DNA of 64,000 bases from Bombyx mori (GCF_030269925.1 NC_085114.1:15518001-15582000); one strand, 5' to 3'. Positions 11,727 to 59,704 are shown, numbered from the stretch's first letter. Notes: generated from the sequence alone by a model not told the origin. A program made the numbers and translations.

Positions 11727-11815
11727 CCGGTCACCGTCCTCGTCGAACCCATCGCTTGTGACGAAGGGCTCGACGAGCGAATTAACCCATAAAAACAGCC
11801 CACTGAGTTTCTCAA
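11727..11815 (+). mobile_element. jockey-like LINE fragment (ORF end/UTR start)
   Basis: CGTCCTCGTCGAACCCATCG and AGCCCACTGAGTTTCTC match the ORF2 end and start of the 3' UTR; cut at 11812 where degenerate Bm1-like sequence follows. Confidence 0.65.
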
Positions 11816-11912
11816 ATTTGACCTCTTATCTCAAGGCGGTGTTCACGTTATGATGTCTACGGATTCCGGGAGCACCGGACGAACTGTGACGTCACCCATG
11901 TTTGGAATAAAA
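11813..11912 (+). mobile_element. degenerate Bm1-like fragment
   Basis: TATCTCAAGGCGGTGTTCAC and GATGTCTACGGATTCCGGGA resemble the Bm1 3' half; ends near an AATAAAAAGG. Confidence 0.45.
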
Positions 11913-11991
11913 AGGAGTTAAGAGTGAGCCGCCACGCTGGGAGGTAGACATTAATTGTCCAGATCTGCAACTACTTTACTAGTGGTTTTAT

Positions 11992-12245
11992 TACTGGTGG
12001 TAGGACCACTCGTGAGTCCGCACGGGTAGGTACCACCACCCTGCCTATTTCTGCCGTGAAGCAGTAATGCGTTTCGGTTTGAAGGGTGGGGTAGCCGTTG
12101 TAACTATACTGAGACTTTAGAACATGTATCTCAAGGTGGGTGGCGCGTCTACGTTGGAGATGTCTATGGGCTCCAGTAACCACTTAACACCAGGTAGGCT
12201 GTGAGCTCGTCCACCCATCTAAGCAATAAAAAATAAAAAATAAAA
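11992..12245 (+). mobile_element. Bm1 SINE, 3' part
   Basis: TACTGGTGGTAGGACCACTC to CATCTAAGCAATAAAAAATA; close to consensus. Confidence 0.9.
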
Positions 12246-13310
12246 ACTTACAAAAAATTAATCAGAATGTTCAACGTTATGCAGCTTATCTGTTTTTTTT
12301 TTCATTTAAAAAAATACAGAGCCTTCGCTGTTCTTCTCGTTAAGCTATATTTAAAGTAAAAAAAATAAAAAATAAAACACATCAAGAAATATTCATAATT
12401 TTATTTCAATTTTCAACATATTCTACTTAACATTGTTTTACATTTAAAATTTTCAACAATACGACACTTCGAAGGGTCCGATACTGCAGATTTTATCAAA
12501 AAATATTTAAATCTGAGGGTAGGTTAACTCTAAAACGTAATAAGGTACCATGTTAAAATACTAACGTCGAAAACTGCTGGTGCTTAAAAAAAAACAATGT
12601 GTTCTTGTTCTATGAAAACTTAACCTTGCTTCAATACAGAAAAGAAAGATAAATCACGTTTAAAAATTAAAAATACAATCGTGAGGACATTAACTTCGGA
12701 TGTCGGATGCATATTGTATCGGGTTGTTTAAATGAAATTCCGGCAAAAAAACTAAAGTTTAATTTATTATAATATTCCATAGCGCCTTAATTTTATAAAT
12801 ACTATAATAATATAGATTTTGTTTTGATTTTCAGAATTGCAAGCTGCCCGGACACTCCACATAACAAACGTATTCAATAAACTATTGCTAACTACCTACA
12901 TGCAGCCGATTTGACTCCGTACGCTGTGTGTATGTATGAGACAACAGAACGGGATAGACAGAAAGAAAACTATTCACTCACGTATTGAAGCATTACACCA
13001 GTTTTACAAAAAAAAGTAAAAAGGTCATTGCACCATGCGTGGGGAGATAAAATAATTGCTTAGTATTGCTCGTACATTGTGTATATTTTCATTAATTATA
13101 TTATACATACACTGTGTATATTTTACAGATTTTTTCTAAGCATAAGTGACCTCTATTGCACATAACTATTTTATCACATAAACATAATATATATTTTTCT
13201 GCTTTTATCTGCAATTATCTCGGCCAAACATTGTTATAATTCTTTTTTATTAATAAAGTACTTTTATTGTTTTTATTTTTGTTTTCTGAGTCCTCTCCTG
13301 ATCACGAACA
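12246..13310. other. AT-rich stretch, no feature seen
   Basis: Low-complexity A/T-rich sequence without a usable frame or recognised repeat. Confidence 0.6.
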
Positions 13311-13565
13311 TTTTTTTTATTGCTTAGATAGTCGAATGAGCTCACGATCCATCTGTTGTTAATTGGTTATCGGAGCCCATGGAAATCACAACATAAATGC
13401 CACCACCCACCTTGAGACATGCATTCTAAAACTCCGTTACAGTACAACGACTGCCATACCCTTCAAAATGAAACGCTACTCGTGCAGGCTCACAAACAAG
13501 ACATCCTATCACCAGTAACTAAGCTAATTATATTTTTTGCAGGTTTGATTTTTATTAAACGATAT
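13311..13565 (-). mobile_element. Bm1 SINE, diverged
   Basis: TTTTTTTTATTGCTTAGATA through ATTTTTTGCAGGTTTGATTT; extends into the segment between head and body. Confidence 0.8.
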
Positions 13566-13689
13566 TTTTCCTGCATCACACCAAGTAAACAGCAAGACGC
13601 ATCCAGTTAATTTATTCTACAAACGAACCTCGTATCTGCTTCGCGGCAGAAATAAGCAGGAGGGTGAAAACTATCCGTGCGAGCCCATG

Positions 13690-14085
13690 GATGATAATAA
13701 TCACAAAACCGATAGATATTTGATAAAAACTTGAATCACCCTAACGACATTTGCAACATAAGCTTGAGCATATCTGATGTTCTGAGAATCCACTGAGTTT
13801 CTCGCCGGATCTTCTCAGTGGGTTGCGATTCCGATCCGGTATTAGATTCAGCGAAGCACTGCTCTTGTTCGTGTTAGGCTAGTGTTAGCAAATCCTTTCA
13901 AGTTCAGTCCGTGAGATCCCCTACCCATCTGAGGGTAGCTATAATAAAGTAGCTGTATCCTCTGGCTGATAGCGTAAAGGCTACAGCGAATAGCTAGGGA
14001 AATAAGTTCCGAGGAACATTCGTACCGGGGATGGACAATTTGGACAACTGCTCGGTGGAAGATCGTCCCTCTGTCATCCCTCTCA
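13690..14085 (+). repeat. 170-bp dispersed repeat split by a LINE tail
   Basis: Left part ATAAAAACTTGAATCACCCT to GAGCATATCTGATGTTCTGA (13724-13785); right part ACAACTGCTCGGTGGAAGAT (14043-14062). The jockey-like LINE tail at 13788-14012 lies between them. Confidence 0.55.
13788..14012 (+). mobile_element. jockey-like LINE 3' UTR, nested in another repeat
   Basis: CCACTGAGTTTCTCGCCGGA through CAGCGAATAGCTAGGG. It splits a copy of the 170-bp repeat whose halves lie at about 13690-13787 and 14030-14085. Confidence 0.75.
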
Positions 14086-14842
14086 AACTAATATCAATTT
14101 AAATTCGAACCGTTCTATACAAAAACAGGAACACTAGGTACTTTGTAATTTATTTATATTAAATTAGGAAAAGCAAATTTCTTTATTTGTCAAAGCTTTT
14201 GGCACTACAACAACTTTAGGAATATTTTTTTTATAACTAAAATAGGTAAACGCCACCCAGACATGATTGACTTTCCAATTGCGTTAGTACAACCCCAGTT
14301 CTGAAGCAAACCGGAGCAGAAGCCTTCAAAGACACACGCTGGACAATGATATCCACGACGTGCCTTTCAAAATCTTCAGGGGGCTGAATCAACGATGGTG
14401 AACACTCCAATACGAGAAAAGAATAATAAGAATTAATATACTGGCATAGGATCAAACGACACGGGTTTTTGGTTGGAGGGAGACTGTTGTTTCTTAGATT
14501 GTTTTAAGTAACGGAGACCTCAAAATGTCTCTTTAATTAAGTCAAACCATACTCTCGTGTCTTCAACAATATCTCCCTTTAAATTCAGACCTTGAATTCT
14601 ATACGGAAAACATATATGTTCTTCCAGGTCTCCGGTTATCTATACCAGCAATCCTAAATCTGTTATAATTGAAAAACGAACTGGACATAGAGCACCCAAC
14701 ATCTTATCTACCGTACCGACCACCGAACATTGTGGTACTTGCTATCAGTCCAAAAAAAAACCTGTATTTCCTTATTCTTAATTTCCATTTCAAGTGTGGT
14801 ATTTGTTTGTTAATGTTTAGTTTTCAATGTTTTGCTTATTGT

Positions 14843-15090
14843 CTAAATGTTAGTAAGAGTTACTGTTATTGGATATGGACCCTCGAGTGGAGACCTCCTC
14901 CAGTCCTTTCCACTGATTTTGTCCTTGCCAATAGTTTGCCGGTCCTTCCCTATTAATTCAGTTATATCGTCAGCCCATCGTTTTTTCGATCTCCCTACCC
15001 TTCTTTTGCCAACTGACCCTTTCCACATTGTAGTATTGATTGTCCACCTGGGGTCTGTATATCTGAACTGAAATATCAAGGTCAACAAAA
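14843..15090 (-). pseudogene. LINE reverse-transcriptase C-terminal fragment, second RTE-like family
   Basis: Minus frame from about 15087 reads YTDPRWTINTTMWKGSVGKR, RVGRSKKRWADDI, then KDWRRSPLEGPY. The pattern W..K..GKRR.GR..KRW.DDI is the usual C-terminus of a distinct RTE-type family. Only the end is present. Confidence 0.65.
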
Positions 15091-15582
15091 GTTCTAAATC
15101 ACGATAAAAACTAGTCAAATTTAAGTATTCCTAAGCTACCATTACAGTACTATTGACAATTAGTATTACAGTGCCACCGTATGCACTCACAAAGGCAGTA
15201 CACATTACGTATTCATAGATAAAATTTCTGAAAACTAAAACCCGTGTTACATGTCCCGGCTCGAACTTACGACCTTTTGCCGCAACGAGAACTCGGATAC
15301 GTCAAGTGAATTATAATACAAACAACAATAAACACAAGCGCAGCATTGCGATTATTAAAAAAATAAAATGTACATATTTTATATGTACAGGTCGTTCAAC
15401 TATTTTATTTACCTAAAAATATAGTAGTACTTCCAGTTGTTTACATTTCGAAATTGCATTTTTTTTGTACGTAATTTAAAAAAAAGATATATTATATACT
15501 ATCAAACCCTACAGACGTTGTCCTGTATAATACACAAAGGGAATGAAATGAGTGAATAAATGTATGCATACATAAAAATTCA

Positions 15583-15785
15583 TTCAAGTCGATCCAGCGT
15601 TTAGTTGCAATATAGACAAATAACCTAGATACCGACTGCAGCACCATCTGCCGGGGTGATTTGTGAATCTAAGCCATCCATGGCGCTACCCAAACGCATA
15701 CAATAAAAAATCATTCAAATCGGTCCAGCCGTTTAAGAGGAATTCAGTGACATACACTCGTACAGTAGAATTATATGTATAAAGA
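15583..15785 (+). repeat. lepidopteran dispersed repeat fragment
   Basis: CATTCAAATCGGTCCAGCCG with TTTAAGAGGAATTCAGTGAC and a TATGTATAAAGAT end resembles a widespread moth non-coding repeat; the left half contains a second, diverged TTCAAGTCGATCCAGC. Confidence 0.45.
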
Positions 15786-15983
15786 TTAACGTCATATTAT
15801 TACTCTCCAAATCCTCGCCATCAGAGATATGGTCGGATATGAAATCAAAGTATCGAACAGCAGATCCGACCTTATGGTTTTAATGTCGGGAAATGCATAA
15901 CGAAAGTGAATTCTGAGTATGTTCATATTCATCTGAATGCAGGGTGTGACAAGACCATTCCCGGTGCTGATATGTTTAATATA

Positions 15984-16226
15984 TCGAGGGGTAAAGGCTA
16001 TTTTGTTTAAGCGAATTTTTTCCAACTTTACAGGAGGTCCATATAAAGTTTAAAATTTGGAAAAAATATCACACTAAAAAAAACTTCTTCGGCTATTTCA
16101 ATGGAGTGAACTTAATTGAAGTTCAATTAAAAAGTTCAATCAATTAAACCGTTCATGCTAATAGCAAATAAAACGGACTCTTAATTACAAAAAAAAATGT
16201 CGCGTAATTAGCATTTCACCCCTCCA
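15984..16226. mobile_element. MITE with TA duplication (Tc1/mariner-type), copy 1
   Basis: Left end TCGAGGGGTAAAGGCTATTT, right end a diverged inverted copy (GCATTTCACCCCTCCA). TA flanks both sides (15982-83, 16227-28). The interior matches 42721-42979. Confidence 0.7.
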
Positions 16227-16689
16227 TATTATTATTATTATTTTACTACCACTACACTGCACTAGTGTGTAGGAACCTTGTCCGCAGCCGCAATAGCAAT
16301 AAACAATTACTATCCCCAAAAAAAAAGGAACTATTGACGAGATAACTTAACACTTTATTCATATACCACGCAAACTACAGCAAAAACATAAACTGCAGGG
16401 CGTTGACCCCGCGCGTCATCTGGTAATACATTGCGTGTACAATATTCTTTTTTTTTTTAAACGAACACCGTATGAATGTAATAAAACAACATACTGCTTT
16501 AAACGTTTTCCACAACGATATTACAATATCTAAAAAAAAAAACTTAAATTCCTTATTTAAAAAAATACTTAAAATTACCAATTCCCGAAGAATACCAATA
16601 TTACGTATGTGTACTTATTATTATTATTTTATTATATAATTATTATGTAAAAACATATTTTCACTAAAAACATTAAAACAATTATCGGT

Positions 16690-16929
16690 TCAATATTTTC
16701 TAGGTTGACTCCGCAGAACCAAAGGTCTAGAAACTTTCGGATCATGCGTGCGTTTATTGTTACTCCTAATAAGTAAGGTAATTGTGAATATAGCGTTGGT
16801 ACATTTTTTAATGAGAAAATCGTCGGGGCACGGCTTGCAGCACTCGACCTTGGCCCAGTAGACCATGGACACTTGCAAGACGTACCTCGTTTGATCGGGC
16901 CTTTTCCAATTTAATTCCCTACACGACAT
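16690..16929 (-). other. possible host exon, Cys-containing, unidentified
   Basis: Within AT-rich DNA, 16815-16915 is GC-richer and open on the minus strand; one frame reads YVLQVSMVYWAKVECCKPCP with G/C-rich third positions. A second minus frame is also open, so coding is not settled. No clear splice pair was established. It could be an exon of a gene downstream of retm or an old transposon piece. Confidence 0.2.
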
Positions 16930-17609
16930 ACGACTGCATTACACAATGACATGTCTATTGGTATGCAAGCTTTGCTTATTTCGTAAATTCCAAAAATACA
17001 ATCTACACCAGAATTAACCTCCAAAAGCCACGAAGTGAACTCATTTTGTACCGCGCATTGACTACTTAATCCTACACATTAGTTTTAAATTATACTATCC
17101 GTCCTGCTCGCACTCTTGCTGTCGGCCGTAAGTGTAAAAAAAACAATACGCACTTTTTTGTTGTTGACCAAAGCGTGCAGTATCATTCCGTCTCGCTCGC
17201 AATGATATGCTCAGCTATACGTGTAAGCAGGACAGCCGATGCCAAATGACAACACTAACCGTTCTTGATATCACACTTCCTTCTCTAGAGACCGTCTACA
17301 AACCGACTACTATAAATACATACTAGATAAAATGTTCTAAGTATTATGTAACAAGTATTACGCGTCTATATATTTACATTATTACATTACGTCACGCTGA
17401 CATGTAAAAACAAATTTATGAAACATAAATCCGTCAATTATCTAAGCCCCCACTTTTTATTTCATGTTTCCTTTCCCCCGTCCACTTATGTACAGTTAGC
17501 ACAAACATCTTGATTTAATTAATTTTTTATTACACAAAACAACATCAGTTTAATTGGCAACATTTTGTATAACGACTTCTTTATATACAATAGTTCTAGA
17601 ATCGTCTAA

Positions 17610-17745
17610 AGTTATATGACAATGAAGACTTCGACCTACGAGCTGGTGAGCCTGGCTGGAGTGGAACCCGAGGCCCGTTGGTACCCAGGACCCAGAGACG
17701 TTCGCCCCTCGCCTTCAACGAGCAACTTAATATTCGAAGCGTCGG
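17610..17745. other. GC-richer exon-like patch, strand unresolved
   Basis: About 130 bp of GC-rich sequence in AT-rich surroundings. The plus strand reads TYELVSLAGVEPEARWYPGP from an ATG at 17616; the minus strand reads a frame ending ARLTSS and TAG near 17642. Either could be a small exon. Not recognised. Confidence 0.2.
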
Positions 17746-17866
17746 AAATAAACAAATATTTAATTCGTAAGAATTGTTATGTTATTGTTAGTCGCGAAAA
17801 CTGAATATTAGCATTGAACATAATTTGACGAATTTGCACTTTGTCCAGAGCAAACATTTTGATTTC

Positions 17867-18233
17867 GAAGTGAAACTTCTAATGCGACTTCCAACAAGGT
17901 TGCGTTAAACGTTTAACGCTGCCATGGAATAGAAAGAGACAGAGCGAGAGTGAATGCGCGGCACTCGTGCGCATGCGCGTAGTATACCTGGTACAGGCCA
18001 GCGCGAGCGTTAGCAACAAGTAGCATCCAATATTTTAATGAAGTATTTAAAAATATCTATATATATATATATATATATTTATTTTTCATCGATAATTTAA
18101 AATATATATAACATAAATGTTGAAGATGTCGCATCTCTTATACACAGCATTCCCTATTACAAGAGCAATCTGATTTAAGGATGAAAAATGAAGAAAACCA
18201 CTATACTACACATCGAAAAAGAAGTTTCACTTC
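17867..18233. mobile_element. inverted-repeat element bounded by GAAGTGAAACTTCT
   Basis: GAAGTGAAACTTCT at 17867-17880 and its exact complement at 18220-18233. The interior has a GC-rich block (17930-18010) and a (TA)n run. A similar pair lies at 47733-48011. Confidence 0.4.
18056..18080. repeat. (TA)n microsatellite
   Basis: About 12 TA units in AT-rich DNA. Confidence 0.85.
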
Positions 18234-18239
18234 CTTCTC

Positions 18240-19210
18240 GTTTGGAGCAGAAATTGCATGCGCACCGTTTTTTTTTTACAGAATGTACTTAGGTCAAATA
18301 TATATGAAAGTTCTAGAGGCTTCTGCGTCGGCCCGTGCTTAGGGACACAGTCCAGGTAACATGAGTCGATCAACTCACATATATTTTTAATGTCTATGAC
18401 TCGGAAAAACTTCAAAAAATATTCATAATAATGATAACTTCACACACACATACACACACATCTATATAAAACTCTTTGTAACTGTTACACAGTATTGTGT
18501 GTGTAATTTGAAAAAATCCACTAATTTAAATAAATACACCTTAACTAATTACTGATGTTGATTGCTACATTAAAAAAATAAGTAAAGGTACTAAAAATAT
18601 TTTAGTAAAAATATATTGTATTTTTAAAGCATTTCAATTTTAAATCGACGTAATATGTAAAATAATTTGGTTTTTTTTTTCAAACGATACAAGTACTTGA
18701 TAGTAAACATTGCTTCAAAAAAAAACATATTTTATACAAAAGAAAAATGTATTAATTATATTAATTATTATAATACACATATCACACGTAACTAGATTAA
18801 TAATTAATTCATAACAATTATCTAACGATTACTATTCGATACCTATTTTTTTTTATTTTCGGTTTGAAGCATACTTCATCTATATAGTATTAAGTATATT
18901 ATTTTTTTAAACTATTACGCAAGTAACAGAGTCCGCTTGGAGCGCGTTCCGCCGCACACGATGAGGTACAATTTTGCGTCATTTTGTTGAATATCGATTT
19001 TGAATAATTCGATTAGAATTTTAATCGATATCAACTATCGCAATTCCACTATTCACAGGCCTGCACCGGGCGCCCCTTGTCGTGTGGCATCGCGTCTAGT
19101 TCGCGGCGTTCTGTTCTCCACGCTTACCGCCGACTGTGTCTGTGAGACAATCCGGAGGGGTCACACGTCAGGGTTCAAATTCATTAGTAATTAACATTGC
19201 ACTGTCGTTC
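18240..19210. other. AT-rich stretch downstream of retm
   Basis: No convincing frame; a short GC-richer piece at 19060-19160 just beyond the candidate retm poly(A) site was not identified. Confidence 0.5.
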
Positions 19211-19217
19211 CGAATGT

Positions 19218-19223
19218 TTTATT
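19218..19223 (-). terminator. candidate poly(A) signal of retm
   Basis: AATAAA on the minus strand, 90 nt past the retm stop codon. It is the nearest canonical hexamer; a GC-rich 3' UTR of about 90 nt would result. Other AATAAA motifs lie further downstream in AT-rich DNA, so the true end is uncertain. Confidence 0.4.
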
Positions 19224-19312
19224 TTTAGTTTTTAGTCGGATCCGTGTCCCGCCTCGTGAGGGGGGCCGCCCGCGAGCGAGGAGTGGGGCGCGCGGGGGGG
19301 CGGGGGCTCGCA

Positions 19313-55183
<35,871 letters not shown>

Positions 55184-56217
55184 CTGTCATAAAAGCAAAC
55201 GCTTAATTATGATAGAGACCTAGCAAAAAGATTTGCAGATATACGATGAGAATGGTACCACTAGGGACACAACTCAGCTGACTCAACATTTCCTGATGAA
55301 AATCTGACAACAAATTAGATCATTTTTTTCAAGAAATAGATTGCTAAGTTGCAGGATAGAAAAAAAATTATGATAGAATTTTATATTTCCAAAGTTTATC
55401 AATTGTAATAGAACAGTAAACGTTACAAAATTCGGCTGAATAAAGTTGCTTACGTGTGACGTCACTTGATGTCAAAATTTACATCGATCACACACGGAAC
55501 GATAACCTAAAATAGATTTGACATTATTTGGAAAAACGTTAGAATAGTTTGATTTTACGTAAACAAAACCCCTATAGCTCCTATTATTCTGATTATGTAT
55601 AATATTTTGTATTTGGTGTCAGGTTGTTTACTCGAATAAATAATACAGTCCAAACTGTATAACGGCATAACTACGGACCAGTAAACAACATTCAAACGGT
55701 TTATAATTCAACAGAAGTACCTACAATCCTGAAACATGCAAACGTCCTTACTACGCGGCACCTCGATACAGACTCATTAAATTATTCAAGCCACCTCGAA
55801 ACGTATTGTTAAATAATTAAAATGGACTCGTGCGAAATCATTCTTTACGTGTTCTGAATGTGCTCTGAAGAAAACATATTTTTATTTACGAAACGTTTTC
55901 ACGTTATTTATACGGCTTCTTTAGGTGATACTGTTACAAATGTATAGTTCCTAAACGCATCTTTATGTCAATACCAACTGACAGCTGTCACTCTTGTTAT
56001 ATAAGTCAACGTCGTTTGTGTGCGCGTCCCTTTTTTCGTTCTTGCGTCGTCAATGAGTACGGACACAAAAATTGTATCGCCGATAGAATAAATACTATCC
56101 ATAAAAATCTGCGTCTTTATTATAAGAAAACCAGACGATCACTCCAACAGATACATCAATAATTATAATAAAATCCATTCAATTAAAAAGTCACGTGATG
56201 TCTACGTAACATCTTTT
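55184..56217. other. upstream retm intron, no coding exon found
   Basis: Scanned on the minus strand for the family's first exon (MVQxYxSPVRVYKYPFELVM); none seen here or in the rest of the window. Confidence 0.6.
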
Positions 56218-56350
56218 AATTTACTGAGAACTTAGAACTCATATCTCAAGAAAGGTAGCGGCGTTTACGTTGTAGATGTCTATGAGCTCCGGTAACCACT
56301 TAACATCCGGTGGGCCGTGAGCTGGTTCACCCACCCAAGCAATCAAAAAA
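56218..56350 (+). mobile_element. Bm1 SINE, last 130 bp
   Basis: TTACTGAGAACTTAGAACTC to CACCCACCCAAGCAATCAAA. Confidence 0.85.
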
Positions 56351-56457
56351 ATAAACCAAATATTATTCTGGTAAATTGTTTGTCAATTAAGCAATGATAT
56401 TTTATATGTAAAAAGAAGCAATTAAGTAAATTGTCACGTAGTTGACTGAGAGGCGCA

Positions 56458-56672
56458 TTCTTATATTGCGCTTGATGGGTAGAGCTGCTACGGGTTCGCC
56501 TGGTGTTACGTAACCAGCAGCACAAACATTGGCAGCGGCATTAAAAATCTAAATTGTTTAGGTATAACAGTTATCTCATCCTTCAACCGGAAATTATAAC
56601 TAATTCGCGGCATAAACAACTGGAACCTACTCGAACGGGCTTACAAAAAGCCCTACCACCGGTAATCTACTA
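56458..56672 (-). mobile_element. old Bm1 SINE
   Basis: GCGCTTGATGGGTAGAGCTG to AAAGCCCTACCACCGGTAAT; many changes. Confidence 0.7.
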
Positions 56673-57147
56673 GTCCCAATATCTGCAACGGTGGATATTT
56701 TGATTAAGCCTATTTACTTTTTCCATTAAGTGATTGTTACACTAGAACGAAGATTGATTTGATTAATTTGTGCTGTTCAAAATATAGGGTCTTCTTCTTC
56801 TTCTTTCAGTGCCTCTTCAATCCTGAAGATTGGCCATTAGCTTCCTGTACTCATTTTTATCAGCCGGAACAGCTGTTCGACGGAGGCAATACCGGTCCAC
56901 TCCAAATACAGGGTGGTCAATTTAATTTAAACTTTGCGGGTACACAGACTACAAGTACTTACTACCTCTTACCCGTAAATGATCACCAAAGCAAAGATCA
57001 TCATCTTGAGAAACAAAAACCTTTTTTCCCTTTCGTGTTTCAAACTAAGAGCTTGACTTAACCGTAACCTAACGTAAAACGTCTTACATAATACGAGAAT
57101 TCTAAGATTCATTCACGATCCGCGAAAAACTTAATGCTTCTTTCCAG

Positions 57148-57340
57148 CCCACTGAGTTTCTCGCCGGATCTTCTCAGTGGGTCGTTTCCGATCCGGTGGT
57201 AGATTCTGCGAAGCACTGCTCTTACTAGAGTTCGTGTTAGCAACACTCCGGTTTCAGCCCCGTGAGCTCACCTACACACGTTAGGGTGAAGCTGAAATAG
57301 CCTCTCAAGGCTATCAGCACAGCCAGCAAAAAAAAAAGCT
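57148..57340 (+). mobile_element. jockey-like LINE 3' UTR
   Basis: CCCACTGAGTTTCTCGCCGG through GGCTATCAGCACAGCCAGCA and a poly(A) run at 57329-57339. A clean 5'-truncated insertion. Confidence 0.85.
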
Positions 57341-57479
57341 TCTTTGCAAAAAGAAACGAATGTGCAGGACATTCAAAGCGACCCCAATCTTTGCGGAGAA
57401 TTCATCGGGTGACTATAAATTTCCTAGTGGGCTATTTGAGTGAAAACTAAATCGAAACGAAACGGATAGTCCCTCCTCG

Positions 57480-58375
57480 TCATTTCCAGAGCGCTATTTT
57501 GGGAGTCTTAACGACGAAAGGAAAGATCTTCCACCGAGCGGGTGATATTTGCTCGGTAGACCGACGGTCCGTATGTTGTTGTTCGGAACTTGTATATATG
57601 CGCTTTATCTTGAAAATGTCGTAAGCGAGATTCAGGCATCTGTCAATTATCTTGCGTTGTATGATGGCTACCCGCCACATCACTCCCCTCCGAGACCGGA
57701 GGTCGTGTCATTTTTTTTTAATTAGCGTTGTCCGTGCTGAGATTAGCTTGCAAGGGCCAGTGCTGCTCGAAGCCTGCGGTGAGTCGAGGCTGAGCTTGAA
57801 TGCTGCGTGCGTGTCGCCAGTGCTGCTCGAAGTCTGCGGTGAGTCGAGACTGAGCTTGAATGCTGCGTGCGTGTCGCCAGTAGTCCATGTGTGCAGAGCT
57901 GCCACGCCGGAGATGTGTGACCCCAAGCGTTGATGATCCGGTCGTGGGCTGCGATGAACTGTTGCGGCGTGATGAGGCAGTGAAGTTGCGTGCCGTAGGA
58001 CCAGGAAGCGCGGTGAGTCGGCTGCGATGGTCCTGTTGAAGCTGCGATGCTGGCTTGCTGTGGGACGACTGTCAATGACGTGCTTTTATCTGCGAGAATG
58101 CGGGGATTGTGGTAGCCGGAGTTCTTGATGCGCTGAAGATGAATCAGAAGGTTGCGTGTTCACATCACGTCGCAGGTCACGTTTTGGGAGGTTTATAACG
58201 ACGGAGGGAAGATCTTCCACCGAGCGGGTGATATTGCTCGGTAGACCGACGGTCCGAATGTTGTTGTTCGGAACTTGTATATATGCGCTTTATCTTGAAA
58301 ATGTCGTAAGCGAGATTCAGGCATCTGTCAATTATCTTGCGTTGTATGATGGCTACCCGCCACACTATCATTATA
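57480..58375 (-). repeat. direct repeat pair enclosing a GC-rich 480-bp segment with a 60-bp tandem duplication
   Basis: Two near-identical copies of the 170-bp repeat (about 57495-57675 and 58178-58365) lie in the same orientation around a GC-rich unique segment. That segment has a 60-bp unit repeated at 57757-57816 and 57817-57876 with two differences. On the minus strand the unit gives 20 residues (THAAFKLSLDSPQ core) and the frame stays open for 110 codons (58075-57743). No known domain. Confidence 0.65.
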
Positions 58376-58381
58376 TGTCTT

Positions 58382-58530
58382 TCTGCAAACAAGGTTGCGG
58401 AGAGTACTCTGTGGTAGGCATCGACTTGGCTGTGCCTTTGGTACTGCTGACGTCTCTCAGCAACGGTAACCACTCACCATCAACAGTGGGCCGTATGCTT
58501 GCTCGTCTGCCTACAAACGCATAAACAAGA
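58382..58530 (+). mobile_element. CR1-like LINE 3' tail
   Basis: TTTCTGCAAACAAGGTTGCG, then CTGTGGTAGGCATCGACTTG and CTCGTCTGCCTACAAACGCA match the CR1-like 3' end. Confidence 0.65.
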
Positions 58531-59241
58531 TCTTAAAAGCTTACTTTCAACTATTTGATATTTATGTGATCGTCCGTGACTATGAAAAAATATGTTCTGA
58601 ACAAGAATAGGTATGTACATCTCCCCATACTTATACTTTCGTACACTACAGCCCAACAATTTCAGTTTCTACAATGTTGGCGTTTAATATTCAACATTAA
58701 TGTGAACTAAATTATAAATACGCTGAACACAAAATCTCAAAAATTACCCAAAGCATTCAACAAAATCACAAATTAGATATCAAAAGTTAGTCCCCCGCTA
58801 ACAGATACATTACTTAACCACAAAAACGCATATTTCACAAACTGCTGCTGTCTTATTATAAATACGAACAAGCAGTCATTAAAAAATATTGAGGTCAATT
58901 TAAAAGGACTTATTTGAGCGCGCTTGTGCTCTTAGGCTTTTTCCTCAAACACTTTTAACAACAAAGTTAGTCTTGATGTCAACGACCATCCTTTTGAAAA
59001 CAGCTACTGAAGGTTATTTCAAAGCATACCATAGCCACTCTACAACTAAAGGCGGACGAGTTTCAAAACTTTATGATGTGGATCGCACAACCATTTTCCT
59101 GATAGAGCGCCATTGAAATTGGGCCATAAATAACAATGGGCCGCTTTCAATGTCTAACAACGTATGGCTGTTTTACTTATTCAACTTCGGGTAAGCGATT
59201 CGTTTGCTCGTAACAAGATTAAAATAGACTAAAGGTCCAGC

Positions 59242-59654
59242 AGTAGTCGAAATTCGACTATAATTAATTGGAATTGTAAGTTTGTACACAATCATAATAA
59301 TGATTGTACTTTATACTTCTACAATCACAAATTTCGCCAAGGCTACACTATAAAAAAATATTAATAAGGACAAACAATATTTAATCTATTCTCAATTTGA
59401 CAACAGACGTCAAGAACCAAAGTTTGACAATAAATAGTATGCATGCGTGTGTGCGTCAAATACATGGTATGTAGTGTGTGTAATGTTTTCTTTATTGATT
59501 TAATGTATCTTTCATGCATTATTTTAAAAAAATATTAGCATTGTGCACTTCTTCTCTATATTCTCTATAAGTGTGGAAAATTTCATAGTCCTCCGTCCGC
59601 GCAATTTTCGTAAAAAGGGATACAAAGTTTTTGCTTCACGTATTAATATATAGA
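59242..59654 (-). mobile_element. TC-starting element with terminal palindrome, copy 2
   Basis: Reverse-complement copy of 33696-34160, about 50 bp shorter internally. The limits of similarity define both ends. Confidence 0.65.
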
Positions 59655-59704
59655 TATTAATACGCTGAGATGGTTCTGATTTAAACACAATAAATAACAA
59701 ATTT

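Noticed and set aside
58156..58524. 122-codon plus-strand frame
   Set aside because: It crosses from the 170-bp repeat into a CR1-like LINE tail, so it is a chance fusion of repeats.
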